Origin: JBDHWI01 sp964590135
Lineage (GTDB): Bacteria; Chloroflexota; Anaerolineae; J036; Brachytrichaceae
Length of the DNA: 64,000 nucleotides
Direction of reading: 5' to 3'
NCBI GenBank assembly: GCA_964590135.1
Contig: CAZPVX010000024.1
Coordinates: forward strand, 4,738 to 68,737
Shown one piece after another: positions 24,639 to 32,326 of the stretch (the stretch's first letter is position 1; each line of letters begins with the position of its first letter). The notes under the pieces are model-generated. The model did no database searches, was not told the origin of the DNA, and was given only the letters and a program-made list of their open reading frames with translations. The translations under genes were made by a program, and so were the position numbers.

Positions 24639-25925
24639 ATGCCCAAGCCCGGCAACAGCGCCAACAACTGCTCGTTCTGCGGCAAGAGCGAACTGCACGT
24701 CAATCGGCTGATCGCCGGCCCGCGCAACGTCTTCATCTGCGATGAGTGCATCGCCATGTGCCAGGACATCCTGGATGGCGAGCGCCGCTCGGCGCATGAC
24801 AACCGCGCGCCTAGCCACATCGGCGCGGCCACGCTCACGCCGCGCGCCATCTACAAACATCTGAACGATTACGTGATTGGGCAGGATGAAGCGAAAAAGG
24901 CACTCGCCGTCGCGGTCTACAACCACTACAAGCGCATTGAGAGCAAGGCGCGCTTTACGGATGTGGAGCTTGGCAAAAGCAATGTGTTGCTGGTTGGCCC
25001 CACCGGCAGCGGCAAGACGCTGCTGGCGCAGACGCTGGCGAAATTGCTGGATGTGCCTTTCTGCATCGCAGACGCGACCGCGCTGACCGAAGCCGGCTAT
25101 GTCGGCGAAGATGTCGAGACCATTCTGGCGCGCCTGATTCAGGCTGCCGACGGTGATGTGATGCGCGCGCAGCGCGGCATTATCTACATCGACGAGATCG
25201 ACAAGATTGCGCGCAAAAGCGCCGGCAACCCCAGCATCACTCGCGACGTGTCGGGCGAAGGGGTGCAACAGGCGCTGCTCAAGATCATCGAAGGCAGCAT
25301 CACGTTCGTACCGCCAGATGGCGGGCGTAAGCACCCGCAGGCCGATATGCTGCGCATCGATACGAGTGACGTGCTGTTCATCTGCGGCGGCACGTTTGAG
25401 GGCCTGACTGGCCTGATTGCCGAGCGCGCCGGCTTGAAGCGCCGCATGAGTCTTGGCACGCCGGCGTTGGAGGCGAAGCCGAAGCGTGTCGACAACCTGC
25501 TCTCGCTCGTCACGCAAGACGATCTGATGCTGTATGGCCTGATCCCAGAGCTGGTGGGCCGGCTGCCGGTCATGGTGTCACTCGATCCGCTTGACCAACG
25601 CGCGTTGATTGACGTGCTGACCAAGCCGCGCAACGCCATCGTCAAGCAGTATCAGCGCCTGCTCAGCCTGGACGGCGTGGAATTGGTGATGGGTGACGAT
25701 GCCTTGCGCGCGGCAGCGGATGAGGCGATGAAGCGCGGCAGCGGGGCGCGCGCGCTGCGCAGCATCGTAGAGCGCACCCTGATGGATGTGATGTACGAGA
25801 TCCCCTCGCGGCGCGATATTCGCAAGGTGGTCGTCGATGCGCTGGCGGTGCGTGGTCAGGCCGCTCCCAAGCTTTACGACCAGGCCGGCCGGCTGATCGG
25901 CTTGCGGCTCGACAAGGCGGCGTAA
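24639..25925 (+). CDS. clpX: ATP-dependent Clp protease ATP-binding subunit ClpX
   Basis: A 428-residue AAA+ unfoldase. The N-terminal zinc domain has CSFC at 11-14 and CDEC at 34-37, the Walker A is GPTGSGKT, the Walker B IIYIDEIDKI, and pore and sensor regions (ALTEAGYVGEDVE, GSGARALRSIVE) are intact. It unfolds substrates and feeds them into ClpP. The ATG at 24639 is set by the zinc domain and by the promoter; upstream in-frame residues would lie inside the clpP terminator. No Shine-Dalgarno is possible because the leader is almost absent. Confidence 0.97.
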   Translation: MPKPGNSANNCSFCGKSELHVNRLIAGPRNVFICDECIAMCQDILDGERRSAHDNRAPSHIGAATLTPRAIYKHLNDYVIGQDEAKKALAVAVYNHYKRIESKARFTDVELGKSNVLLVGPTGSGKTLLAQTLAKLLDVPFCIADATALTEAGYVGEDVETILARLIQAADGDVMRAQRGIIYIDEIDKIARKSAGNPSITRDVSGEGVQQALLKIIEGSITFVPPDGGRKHPQADMLRIDTSDVLFICGGTFEGLTGLIAERAGLKRRMSLGTPALEAKPKRVDNLLSLVTQDDLMLYGLIPELVGRLPVMVSLDPLDQRALIDVLTKPRNAIVKQYQRLLSLDGVELVMGDDALRAAADEAMKRGSGARALRSIVERTLMDVMYEIPSRRDIRKVVVDALAVRGQAAPKLYDQAGRLIGLRLDKAA

Positions 25926-25926
25926 C

Positions 25927-27354
25927 GTGTCAACGCTCAACCCATCCACCCAGGCAAGGGAGAGGTGGCCGCTGGTCGCCGGCGCCTGCATTGCCGCCGG
26001 CGTCCTCGTCGGCGCGGCGGCCGCGCTGATCAACCCGCTCTACCTGCTCGCGCTCGCGGCTGTTGCGCCGGTAGCAGTGTGGGCATTGAGCGATGTGAAG
26101 CACGCGCTGGCTGCCATGCTGATCGTGCTGGCCGTGATGCCGCGCTTCGCCAGCCCGGTCAGCATAGGCTTCAAGCCGACGTTTCTGGACGCGACTCTCG
26201 TCGCAGTGTTGCTGGCATGGGCGGCAGGACTGCTGGGTCCGCGCCGGCATCCGCTGCGGCGCTCGGTCATCACTGTCCCGATTGTGCTGCTCATCTGTGT
26301 CGCCATTGCCACCTTCATCGTCGGTCTGCCCAATGGCGCGCTCACCACGCTGGTGGCGCGGCGTTTTGCCGAACTCGTGTTAAGCCTGTTGATGGCGCTG
26401 GTGCTGGTGTCGGTGCTTGGAGAATTGCCGATGCAGGAGTTCTTTGTCAGGGTTGCCATGCTGGCAGGCGGTCTTTCGGCGCTCATTGGCATCGTGCTGT
26501 ACGTCATCCCCGATGAGATGACCATGCGCCTGCTGTCGAGCTTGCGCATCTTCGATTACCCCACCGGCCCCGGTGTGTTGCGCTATATCCTGGATGACCC
26601 TGCGCTGATGCAGCGTGCCACAGGCACGTGGATCGATCCGAATGCCTTTGGCGGCTATCTGCTCGTCATCGGCGCGTTGATCCTGCCGCAGCTCTTTTCT
26701 GGCAAGCCGCTTTTGCCGCGCGCGCTGGTGGCCGGCTGCATGGCGCTCATCGCCATGGCGCTGGTGCTGAGCGTTTCACGCGGCGCTATGTTGGGGCTGA
26801 CGATGGTGGCTGTGCTGATGGGGTTGCTGCGCTATCGCCGGCTGCTTGCGATGATGGCGCTGGTGGTGCTGCTCATGCTGATCTTGCCGCAGACGCGCGA
26901 GTTGATCGCGCATTTTGCGGCCGGCTTTGCCGGCAGCGACCTCGCCACGCAGATGCGCTTCGGCGAGTATAAAGACGCGCTGGAGTTGATCGAGCGCTAT
27001 CCTGTATTGGGCGTTGGGTTCATCGGCACGCCGGACGTAGATCTGTACATCGGTGTGTCGTCGATGTATTTGCTGATTGCGCAGCAGATGGGATTGCTGG
27101 GGCTGCTCGCCTTTTTGGCGGTGTTTGTGGCGCTGTTCATCGGCGCGGCGCGGGCATGGCCGGCGGTGCGCAACGATCCACACCGTAGCGCCATCTTCAT
27201 CGGCGCGCATGGCGCGGTGCTCGGCGCGCTGTTTACCGGCATCTTTGACCATTACTTTTTCAATATCGACTTCCACAATTCGGTCATGCTGCTATGGTCG
27301 GTCATCGCGCTGGCCGCGGCAACGCAATTGCGGGTTGAGCCACTGCGTGATTGA
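25927..27354 (+). CDS. O-antigen ligase-like membrane protein
   Basis: A 475-residue membrane protein with about 12 hydrophobic segments. The block around residue 235 (GTWIDPNAFGGYLLV) and the later LSVSRGAMLGL and YPVLGVGFIGTPDV segments are typical of the O-antigen ligase/polymerase (Wzy/WaaL) superfamily, including a large loop before the last helices. Such proteins polymerise or attach surface polysaccharide. The start is a GTG one base after the clpX stop, so it may be translated from the clpX mRNA. It may work with the Wzz-like protein encoded at 8-10 kb. Confidence 0.78.
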   Translation: MSTLNPSTQARERWPLVAGACIAAGVLVGAAAALINPLYLLALAAVAPVAVWALSDVKHALAAMLIVLAVMPRFASPVSIGFKPTFLDATLVAVLLAWAAGLLGPRRHPLRRSVITVPIVLLICVAIATFIVGLPNGALTTLVARRFAELVLSLLMALVLVSVLGELPMQEFFVRVAMLAGGLSALIGIVLYVIPDEMTMRLLSSLRIFDYPTGPGVLRYILDDPALMQRATGTWIDPNAFGGYLLVIGALILPQLFSGKPLLPRALVAGCMALIAMALVLSVSRGAMLGLTMVAVLMGLLRYRRLLAMMALVVLLMLILPQTRELIAHFAAGFAGSDLATQMRFGEYKDALELIERYPVLGVGFIGTPDVDLYIGVSSMYLLIAQQMGLLGLLAFLAVFVALFIGAARAWPAVRNDPHRSAIFIGAHGAVLGALFTGIFDHYFFNIDFHNSVMLLWSVIALAAATQLRVEPLRD

Positions 27355-27412
27355 GCCATTTGACCATGGCCTGAATCTCATTTTCAATGCCTCAATGATC
27401 CTTTCTCGCTGC

Positions 27413-27418
27413 TACAAT
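27413..27418 (+). promoter_or_regulatory. -10 box of STAS-domain gene (leaderless start)
   Basis: TACAAT ends 7 bases before the ATG at 27426, so the mRNA would start at or next to the start codon. Confidence 0.5.
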
Positions 27419-27425
27419 CCCGCAC

Positions 27426-27767
27426 ATGGAAATGCTGGAAATCGAAGTTCAATCCCTCAAGAAAGTAGATATCGTCAAGCTCAAGGGGCGCGTCGATAGC
27501 GCCAACGTTGCTGAATTCGAAAGCGCCATCAACGCATTGCAACAACAGGGCCGGCATTGCATTGTGCTGGACATGGCAGAGTTGAACTACATGAGCAGCG
27601 CCGGTTTGCGCGTGATGGTCTCTGCGCTCAAGGCAGCCAAGAACAAGAGCGGCAATGTGGTCGTTGCTGCGCCGACGACGAACATGGTCGATACGTTGAA
27701 ACTGGTTGGCTTCCACACGTTGTTCCCGCATTACGACGATGTCCTCAAGGCCGTCGATTCCTTCTGA
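27426..27767 (+). CDS. STAS-domain anti-sigma factor antagonist
   Basis: A 113-residue single STAS domain of the SpoIIAA/RsbV type. The core strand-turn VKLKGRVDSANV, VLDMAELNYMSSAGLRVM and the last helix are present. Ser58 in YMSSAG aligns with the phosphorylated Ser of SpoIIAA/RsbV, although the preceding Asp of the usual DS[ST]G motif is Ser here. It would bind the HATPase kinase encoded next and release that kinase's partner. It is the first gene of a three-gene partner-switching operon. A second in-frame ATG at 27432 is possible. Confidence 0.88.
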   Translation: MEMLEIEVQSLKKVDIVKLKGRVDSANVAEFESAINALQQQGRHCIVLDMAELNYMSSAGLRVMVSALKAAKNKSGNVVVAAPTTNMVDTLKLVGFHTLFPHYDDVLKAVDSF

Positions 27768-27786
27768 TGATCTGGGCAACGATGCG

Positions 27787-28215
27787 GTGCTGACAGTGCC
27801 GGCGTCGTTGGATCACTTGCGCCTCGTCACAAACTTCGTGGCGCAAATTGCCAGCCACGCCGGGTTCGCGCCTGAGCAGGTGCATCGAATCGAACTTGCG
27901 GTGGATGAAGCCTGCGCGAACATCATCCTCCATGCCTACAATGGGCTGGCCGGCGGCAAGATCACCACGCGCGTTCACGTTCAGCCCGGTCATAGGCTCG
28001 TCATCACCTTCATCGACACCGGCAAGACATTTGACCCCGACGAGGTGCCGCAGCACGATCCCCATGTCGATTTGGACAATCTCAAGGTCGGCGGGCTGGG
28101 GATTTTTCTGATGCGTCAGGCGATGGACGACGTGCGATACGAATTCAATGTGGCGGGCAACCGGCCGGATGAGCCGGCGACCTTCAACCGCCTCACGCTG
28201 GTGAAGCGCCTATGA
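27787..28215 (+). CDS. RsbW-like anti-sigma factor serine kinase (HATPase)
   Basis: A 142-residue GHKL ATPase of the RsbW/SpoIIAB type. The N box ELAVDEACANIILHAY, the G1 box FIDTGKTFDP and the G2 box GGLGIFLMRQAMD are intact, so it should bind ATP. The GTG at 27787, 19 bases after the first STAS gene, is the best in-frame start; an ATG-like start further up would overlap the STAS gene heavily. Its last codons overlap the next STAS gene (ATGA). Its target, a sigma factor or another effector, is not encoded in the visible neighbourhood. Confidence 0.85.
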   Translation: MLTVPASLDHLRLVTNFVAQIASHAGFAPEQVHRIELAVDEACANIILHAYNGLAGGKITTRVHVQPGHRLVITFIDTGKTFDPDEVPQHDPHVDLDNLKVGGLGIFLMRQAMDDVRYEFNVAGNRPDEPATFNRLTLVKRL

Positions 28216-28583
28216 ATGCCTTGTTAACCATTACGTGCGAGCGCGCAGATGACTCGCCCATCACCTTGTTGCAGTTGGCCGGCCGGCTGGACGCCAGCAC
28301 GGTCGGTCAGTTGGAGCGCGCACTGGCTGATGCGCACGCTGCCGGCGTCCGCGCGGCCGTCATCGACTTGAGCCGGCTTACCTATGTTTCCAGCAGCGGG
28401 CTGCGCGTGTTGCTCTCGGAGCGCACAGCCATTCGCAAGAAGGGCGGCGATCTCTTTTTGTGTGCGCTTAGTCTGTCTGTGCGCGAAGTTTTCGACATGG
28501 TCGGCTTCAGTGCTATTTTCAGCCTGTTTGATTCAGTGGAAGTGGGCATGGAAGCGGCATCCATTCTGACAAAAGCGCGTTGA
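28212..28583 (+). CDS. Second STAS-domain anti-sigma factor antagonist
   Basis: A 123-residue STAS domain protein. It has LLQLAGRLDASTVGQLE, the phospho-Ser segment YVSSSGLRVLLSER and a conserved C-terminal VREVFDMVGF helix. The ATG overlaps the HATPase stop codon (ATGA), so translation is coupled. Two antagonists around one kinase suggests two inputs or two release steps. The stop codon lies inside the -35 box of the next promoter. Confidence 0.87.
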   Translation: MNALLTITCERADDSPITLLQLAGRLDASTVGQLERALADAHAAGVRAAVIDLSRLTYVSSSGLRVLLSERTAIRKKGGDLFLCALSLSVREVFDMVGFSAIFSLFDSVEVGMEAASILTKAR

Positions 28584-28607
28584 CAAGCCATCGACGATCT
28601 TTATAAT
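28580..28607 (+). promoter_or_regulatory. Near-consensus sigma-70 promoter for the acidic protein gene
   Basis: TTGACA (28580-28585), a 16-base spacer and TATAAT (28602-28607) make the best housekeeping-type promoter in the window. The -35 box overlaps the stop codon of the upstream STAS gene. The transcript would have a 5' leader of about 38 bases with a GAAGAGG ribosome binding site. Confidence 0.85.
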
Positions 28608-28651
28608 CGCGCGCGAAACGGCTATTTCTGTCTTTTTTTGAAGAGGTTTCA

Positions 28652-29011
28652 ATGATCACTTCTTTGCAGTCCAGTGCGGACCTCGTTGTGGACGAGGCCG
28701 AAATCGATTTGATACCTGCTGTCGCCAACTGGTTGGCAGAAGATTACGGCCCGGATGATGACGACGAGCTTGAGGACGATGACGACATTGACGACCCCGA
28801 CGACTTTGAGGATGACGATCTCGATGCGTTGGAAGAGGAAGAGTCCCTCGAAGAGGACGATGAGGTCTCGCTTGAAGAACTCGACGAGGAAGAGGATGAT
28901 CTCGACGAGGAAGAAGAGGACCTTGATCTTGATGACCTCGATGACGATGAGGATGAAGACCTTGATCTGTGGGACGATGATGACGACGACGACATGGATG
29001 ACGACGATTGA
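28652..29011 (+). CDS. Hyperacidic protein of unknown function
   Basis: A 119-residue protein. The first 34 residues (ending in WLAEDYGP) have mixed composition and can form a helix; of the last 85 residues, 64 are Asp or Glu by direct count, and the protein has no Lys, Arg or His at all. It has its own near-consensus promoter and a GAAGAGG ribosome binding site 7 bases before the ATG, so it is probably real and well expressed. I do not recognise a family. Possible roles are a nucleic-acid mimic, an RNA-polymerase delta-like polyanion, or a metal or chaperone buffer; none is proven. Confidence 0.65.
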   Translation: MITSLQSSADLVVDEAEIDLIPAVANWLAEDYGPDDDDELEDDDDIDDPDDFEDDDLDALEEEESLEEDDEVSLEELDEEEDDLDEEEEDLDLDDLDDDEDEDLDLWDDDDDDDMDDDD

Positions 29012-29099
29012 TCCATCGCCGGCGTCGGGTGATTTGGGCGCGTGTTGCGCGCTGCTTCCATTGCCGCGGGCTGATTGTCAATTGCCACGCGCCAACGGG

Positions 29100-29127
29100 A
29101 AAGCCGCCAGTGAAAACTAGCGGCTTC
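29100..29127. terminator. Hairpin at the convergent gene ends
   Basis: AAGCCGC pairs with GCGGCTT, extended by AGT/ACT across a GAAA loop. It overlaps the stop codon of the leftward glycosyltransferase gene and follows the acidic protein gene. No real T-run is present on either side, so terminator activity is uncertain. Confidence 0.35.
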
Positions 29128-30265
29128 CCTGCTGTATTCGCTCGTCCACCTTTGCAAAGCGTCCGATGATGCGGGCGATCTCCACGGTGGAATTAGGCCG
29201 CGCCAGCGCCAGGGATGCTTTGCGCGTGCGCGCCAGTTGCTGCGGATTGTCGATCCATTTCTTCAGCCGGCGCTCCACCGTCCAGGGCGCTGGACACCAC
29301 GCGCCGGCGCCGCTATCCACCACGAAATCCACATTGCCTTCCTCTTGTCCTGGCACTGCGTCATACAGGATGATCGGCAAGCCGGCGATGAACGCCTCGC
29401 TGATCGTGCCGGGGCCGGCCTTTGTGATCAACACGTCCGACGCGCCCATCAGCTCGGGGATGTTGTTGACGAAGCCCATCAAATACATCGGCACGCGCGG
29501 GTTGATGAACTCCAGGTTCTCCTTCACGGTCTGGTTGCGCCCGCATACCACGAGTAGTTGCACTGGCAGGTTGCTCAGTGCCAGATGCCGCGCGGTCAGT
29601 TCGAGCCGGCCCATGCCATCGCCGCCGCCCACCAGCAGCACCGTCAGCAGGTTGTCATCCAGGTTCAATTGCCGCCGCACTTCCTCGCGCCGGCCGATGC
29701 GGCTGGCAAAATCTGGCGCGACTGGCTGGCCGGTGACTGATATTTTCTTGCGCGGCACAAAGTTGCGCAGCGCCTCGCGCCGCGATTCTGCCGTCGGCAC
29801 GATGATGTGGTCGGCATCGGTGACGTAGTGCGCGGCGTGGCCGGTGACCAGATCGGTGACGACATGGATGAACGGCGTGGTCATGCCAAGCCGGTGCAGT
29901 GCTGCAGGGATGCTTTGGCCAAACAGGGGATGGCACGACACATACACGTCGGCGGGGTTATTTTCGACGATGCTGTCGGCGGTTTTCTCGCTGAGTGGTT
30001 CGAGCATGGAACGCAGCGCGATGATGCGCCGGCGGTCATTCGTGGCATGAAAACCCAGCGCATACAGCATGCGCGCGTGATTCACCCACATCGGATAGGT
30101 GTCGGTGAAGGCGCTGATGAGCGGCGGCACCTTCATCAGGCCGTTGGCAAGTTGCACGTCGAGCGCATCGCCATACACGATGTGCAGACCTTGCTGGATG
30201 GACAGGGCGGCGCTGCGATGGCCGCCGCCGGTGTCGCCATACAACAGGACGATCTTCTTTTTCAT
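29117..30265 (-). CDS. MGDG synthase-like glycosyltransferase
   Basis: A 382-residue GT-B glycosyltransferase. The N-terminal part matches the MGDG-synthase domain (KIVLLYGDTGGGHRSAA at residues 4-20, VYVSCHPLFGQSIPAAL, HVVTDLVTGHAAHYV) and the C-terminal half has the GT28-type nucleotide-sugar site (GGGDGMGRLELTA, MGASDVLITKAGPGTISEA, PGQEEGN). Family members transfer galactose or glucose to diacylglycerol. No signal peptide is present; action at the inner leaflet of the membrane is expected. The gene is alone, convergent with the acidic protein gene. Confidence 0.87.
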   Translation of the reverse strand: MKKKIVLLYGDTGGGHRSAALSIQQGLHIVYGDALDVQLANGLMKVPPLISAFTDTYPMWVNHARMLYALGFHATNDRRRIIALRSMLEPLSEKTADSIVENNPADVYVSCHPLFGQSIPAALHRLGMTTPFIHVVTDLVTGHAAHYVTDADHIIVPTAESRREALRNFVPRKKISVTGQPVAPDFASRIGRREEVRRQLNLDDNLLTVLLVGGGDGMGRLELTARHLALSNLPVQLLVVCGRNQTVKENLEFINPRVPMYLMGFVNNIPELMGASDVLITKAGPGTISEAFIAGLPIILYDAVPGQEEGNVDFVVDSGAGAWCPAPWTVERRLKKWIDNPQQLARTRKASLALARPNSTVEIARIIGRFAKVDERIQQGSR

Positions 30266-30290
30266 GGATAACTGACAGCGCCGGCGGCGA

Positions 30291-30506
30291 TTACGCTTTG
30301 CCGGCGCTCGATGTTGTGATAACGCGCTCCAGCCGGCGTTCGAATTCGCGCCGCGTGAGCAGGATGCGCCGCTCGCATTGATGGCACTTCAAGCCGATGT
30401 CCGCACCTACGCGCACCACTGTCCATTCGTGGCTGCCGCAGGGATGAGGCTTGCGCAAACGCACCGCATCTCCGATGGCAATCGGTGTAATAGAAATCGG
30501 CGCCAT
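30291..30506 (-). CDS. DUF951 family protein
   Basis: A 71-residue protein of the DUF951 family, whose function is unknown. The conserved blocks IGDAVRLRKPHPCGSHEWTV, RVGADIGLKC and TRREFERRL are all present. Three Cys (HPCG, KCHQC) may bind a metal. The ATG at 30506 is set by family length and by a TATAAT only 7 bases upstream. The MGDG-synthase-like gene follows 25 bases downstream on the same strand. Confidence 0.88.
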   Translation of the reverse strand: MAPISITPIAIGDAVRLRKPHPCGSHEWTVVRVGADIGLKCHQCERRILLTRREFERRLERVITTSSAGKA

Positions 30507-30513
30507 GAAAGCG

Positions 30514-30519
30514 ATTATA
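30514..30519 (-). promoter_or_regulatory. -10 box of the DUF951 gene (leaderless start)
   Basis: On the minus strand TATAAT ends 7 bases before the ATG at 30506. Confidence 0.6.
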
Positions 30520-30623
30520 GGATGTTGAACGCAGCGCAGACTGATCGGCCATTTCGTCATGGCATGGCAGCAGGGCTGTGGACGCGCATTGAGGCGTAAA
30601 CCTGGAGATGAGTTGCCGGCCTG

Positions 30624-30629
30624 TATAAT
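30624..30629 (+). promoter_or_regulatory. -10 box of the site-2 protease gene
   Basis: TATAAT directly preceded by TG ends 11 bases before the ATG at 30641, implying a leader of only a few bases. Confidence 0.55.
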
Positions 30630-30640
30630 CTTTTGCGTTT

Positions 30641-31309
30641 ATGAGCGGCCCCCTCGTTGGCATTCTCCAGGGCATTCAATCCGGCAACTGGTATATCGTT
30701 TTTGCGGAGTTGATCGTCCTCATTTTGTTGTTGTTGATTGCATTTCCGATTCACGAACTGGCGCATGCCGTCACCGCGCGCGCCCTGGGTGATGACACCG
30801 CCGAGCGGCTGGGGCGCATCACACTCAATCCACTCAAGCACCTCGACCCCTTCGGCACGATCTTGTTCGCACTGACAGGTTTTGGCTGGGCCAAGCCGGT
30901 TCCAGTGAGCGTGTGGCGTTTGCAGGGCAACCAGCGCACGTCGTTCGCGATCGTCGCATTCGCCGGCCCCATCTCGAACATCATCCTCGCCATCATCTTC
31001 GCTGTTTTGTTTCGCGTTGTCGCGCCCGGCGTCGTGCGCGGCGATCAGTTCGGTCAGATGGTGTTGTTTGCGCTGCTCACCGCCGTCAACCTGAACATCT
31101 TCCTGGCGCTGTTCAACCTGATCCCCATCCCGCCTCTGGATGGCTCGCGCCTGCTGGCGGCCGTGCTGCCTGATCAGGGGCAGGCCATCGTCGATCAACT
31201 CGAGCGCTACGGCTTCATCATCCTGATCGCGCTGTCGGCCACCGGCATTCTGGGCCGGCTTATCATCCCGCCGGCAAGCTTCCTGTTACAACTATTCACC
31301 GGAGTCTGA
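30641..31309 (+). CDS. Site-2 protease family (M50) metalloprotease
   Basis: A 222-residue membrane metalloprotease with about five hydrophobic segments. The zinc site HELAH is at residues 38-42 in the first half, and the partner motif NLIPIPPLDGSR supplies the Asp ligand at about residue 167. It belongs to the short bacterial M50 group without PDZ or CBS domains. Such enzymes cut transmembrane segments of regulators. Its substrate is unknown. It is followed after three bases by a dehydrogenase-like gene on the same transcript. Confidence 0.9.
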   Translation: MSGPLVGILQGIQSGNWYIVFAELIVLILLLLIAFPIHELAHAVTARALGDDTAERLGRITLNPLKHLDPFGTILFALTGFGWAKPVPVSVWRLQGNQRTSFAIVAFAGPISNIILAIIFAVLFRVVAPGVVRGDQFGQMVLFALLTAVNLNIFLALFNLIPIPPLDGSRLLAAVLPDQGQAIVDQLERYGFIILIALSATGILGRLIIPPASFLLQLFTGV

Positions 31310-31312
31310 CCC

Positions 31313-32287
31313 ATGGCAAAAACCCGCGTGGCCCTCATCGGCCTTGATTACAACAACCTTGCTGTCGGCCAGGCCGTGCGCAACCTGCTCAAAGACGTCG
31401 AGATCGTCGGGCATGACCGCGACCGCGATGTGATGAAACAGGCTGAGATGGCGAAGATGGTGGACCGGTGTGACTGGAACATTCCCAACATCACGGAAGG
31501 CGCAGCGGCTATTTTCATCGGCTCGCCGGCCAATGACTACGATACGGTATTCAAGGCCATCGCGCCCGATGCAATGCCCAAGACGCTCGTCGCGTCGATC
31601 GGCGCTCTGCATACGCCGGCGATCAAGGCCGCTGACCAGTGGCTGCCGCGTGATGCTGCGTTTTTCAGTTGCACGCTCGTTATTCATCCCGATCGCGCGC
31701 TGCCGACTGAGCCGTGGCCGACGGCGCAGACGGTGAAGAATGCCATGTGGACCATCGCGCCGCGCGCCGGCACCGACCCGAAGATGGTCGATATCTTCAC
31801 CTCGCTGGTCAGTGAGCTTGGGGCGATGCCGCTGTTTGTGGACGCCACCGAGCGCGACGGCATGGCTGTGTCGGTGGATGTGCTGCCGAGCGTGATAGGC
31901 AGCCTGCTGCTGCGCGCGGTGAGCAATGATGCATCGTGGCGTGATCGGCAGTGGATGGCCGGCGCGGCATTTGGCCAGGCGGTAGCCGGCGCCAACGATG
32001 CCGACAAGCAGGTTACGCTCTTGATGCAGCAACCTGATACCGTTGCCTACTGGCTCAACCAAATCATGTTGCAGTGCTTGGCCTTGCGTGATGCGTTAAG
32101 CGCGCGCGACGAGAAGGCTGTGAAGCAGATGCTCACCGAATCGAAGGCGCGCCGTGAGCAGTGGCTGGCTGATTGGCGCAAAGGCCGTCACGATGATGGC
32201 CGGCAGCCCATTGAAAAGCAAGGCGGCGGGGTGATGAGTCTGTTTGTCGGCCAGCGCATGGCCGCAAAGCTGTCGGGCAAGAAGTGA
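31313..32287 (+). CDS. NAD(P)-binding, prephenate dehydrogenase-like protein
   Basis: A 324-residue protein. The N-terminal beta-strand and loop (RVALIGLDYNNLAVGQAV) resembles a Rossmann fold with a degenerate GxGxxG (GLDYNN). The rest, with an all-helical second half (PSVIGSLLLRAVS, GAAFGQAVAG), is like the TyrA/prephenate dehydrogenase superfamily. The catalytic His and Arg of true TyrA are not evident, so aromatic biosynthesis should not be assumed. A GGAG site lies upstream of the ATG. Coupling with the M50 protease gene (3-base gap) is conserved-looking but unexplained. Confidence 0.6.
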   Translation: MAKTRVALIGLDYNNLAVGQAVRNLLKDVEIVGHDRDRDVMKQAEMAKMVDRCDWNIPNITEGAAAIFIGSPANDYDTVFKAIAPDAMPKTLVASIGALHTPAIKAADQWLPRDAAFFSCTLVIHPDRALPTEPWPTAQTVKNAMWTIAPRAGTDPKMVDIFTSLVSELGAMPLFVDATERDGMAVSVDVLPSVIGSLLLRAVSNDASWRDRQWMAGAAFGQAVAGANDADKQVTLLMQQPDTVAYWLNQIMLQCLALRDALSARDEKAVKQMLTESKARREQWLADWRKGRHDDGRQPIEKQGGGVMSLFVGQRMAAKLSGKK

Positions 32288-32326
32288 CCGCCGGCGCGCA
32301 GCCTTGCCGTGAATTGACCTTGCACG

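Noticed and set aside
27706..27787. Longer N-terminus for the RsbW-like gene overlapping the STAS gene
   Set aside because: The extra residues match no HATPase and would need a start inside the STAS coding sequence; GTG at 27787 gives a normal length.
28744..29157. Ser/Arg-rich minus-strand frame opposite the acidic protein gene
   Set aside because: It is the complement of Asp/Glu codons, which yields Ser- and Arg-rich shadow frames; the promoter and ribosome binding site favour the acidic plus-strand protein.
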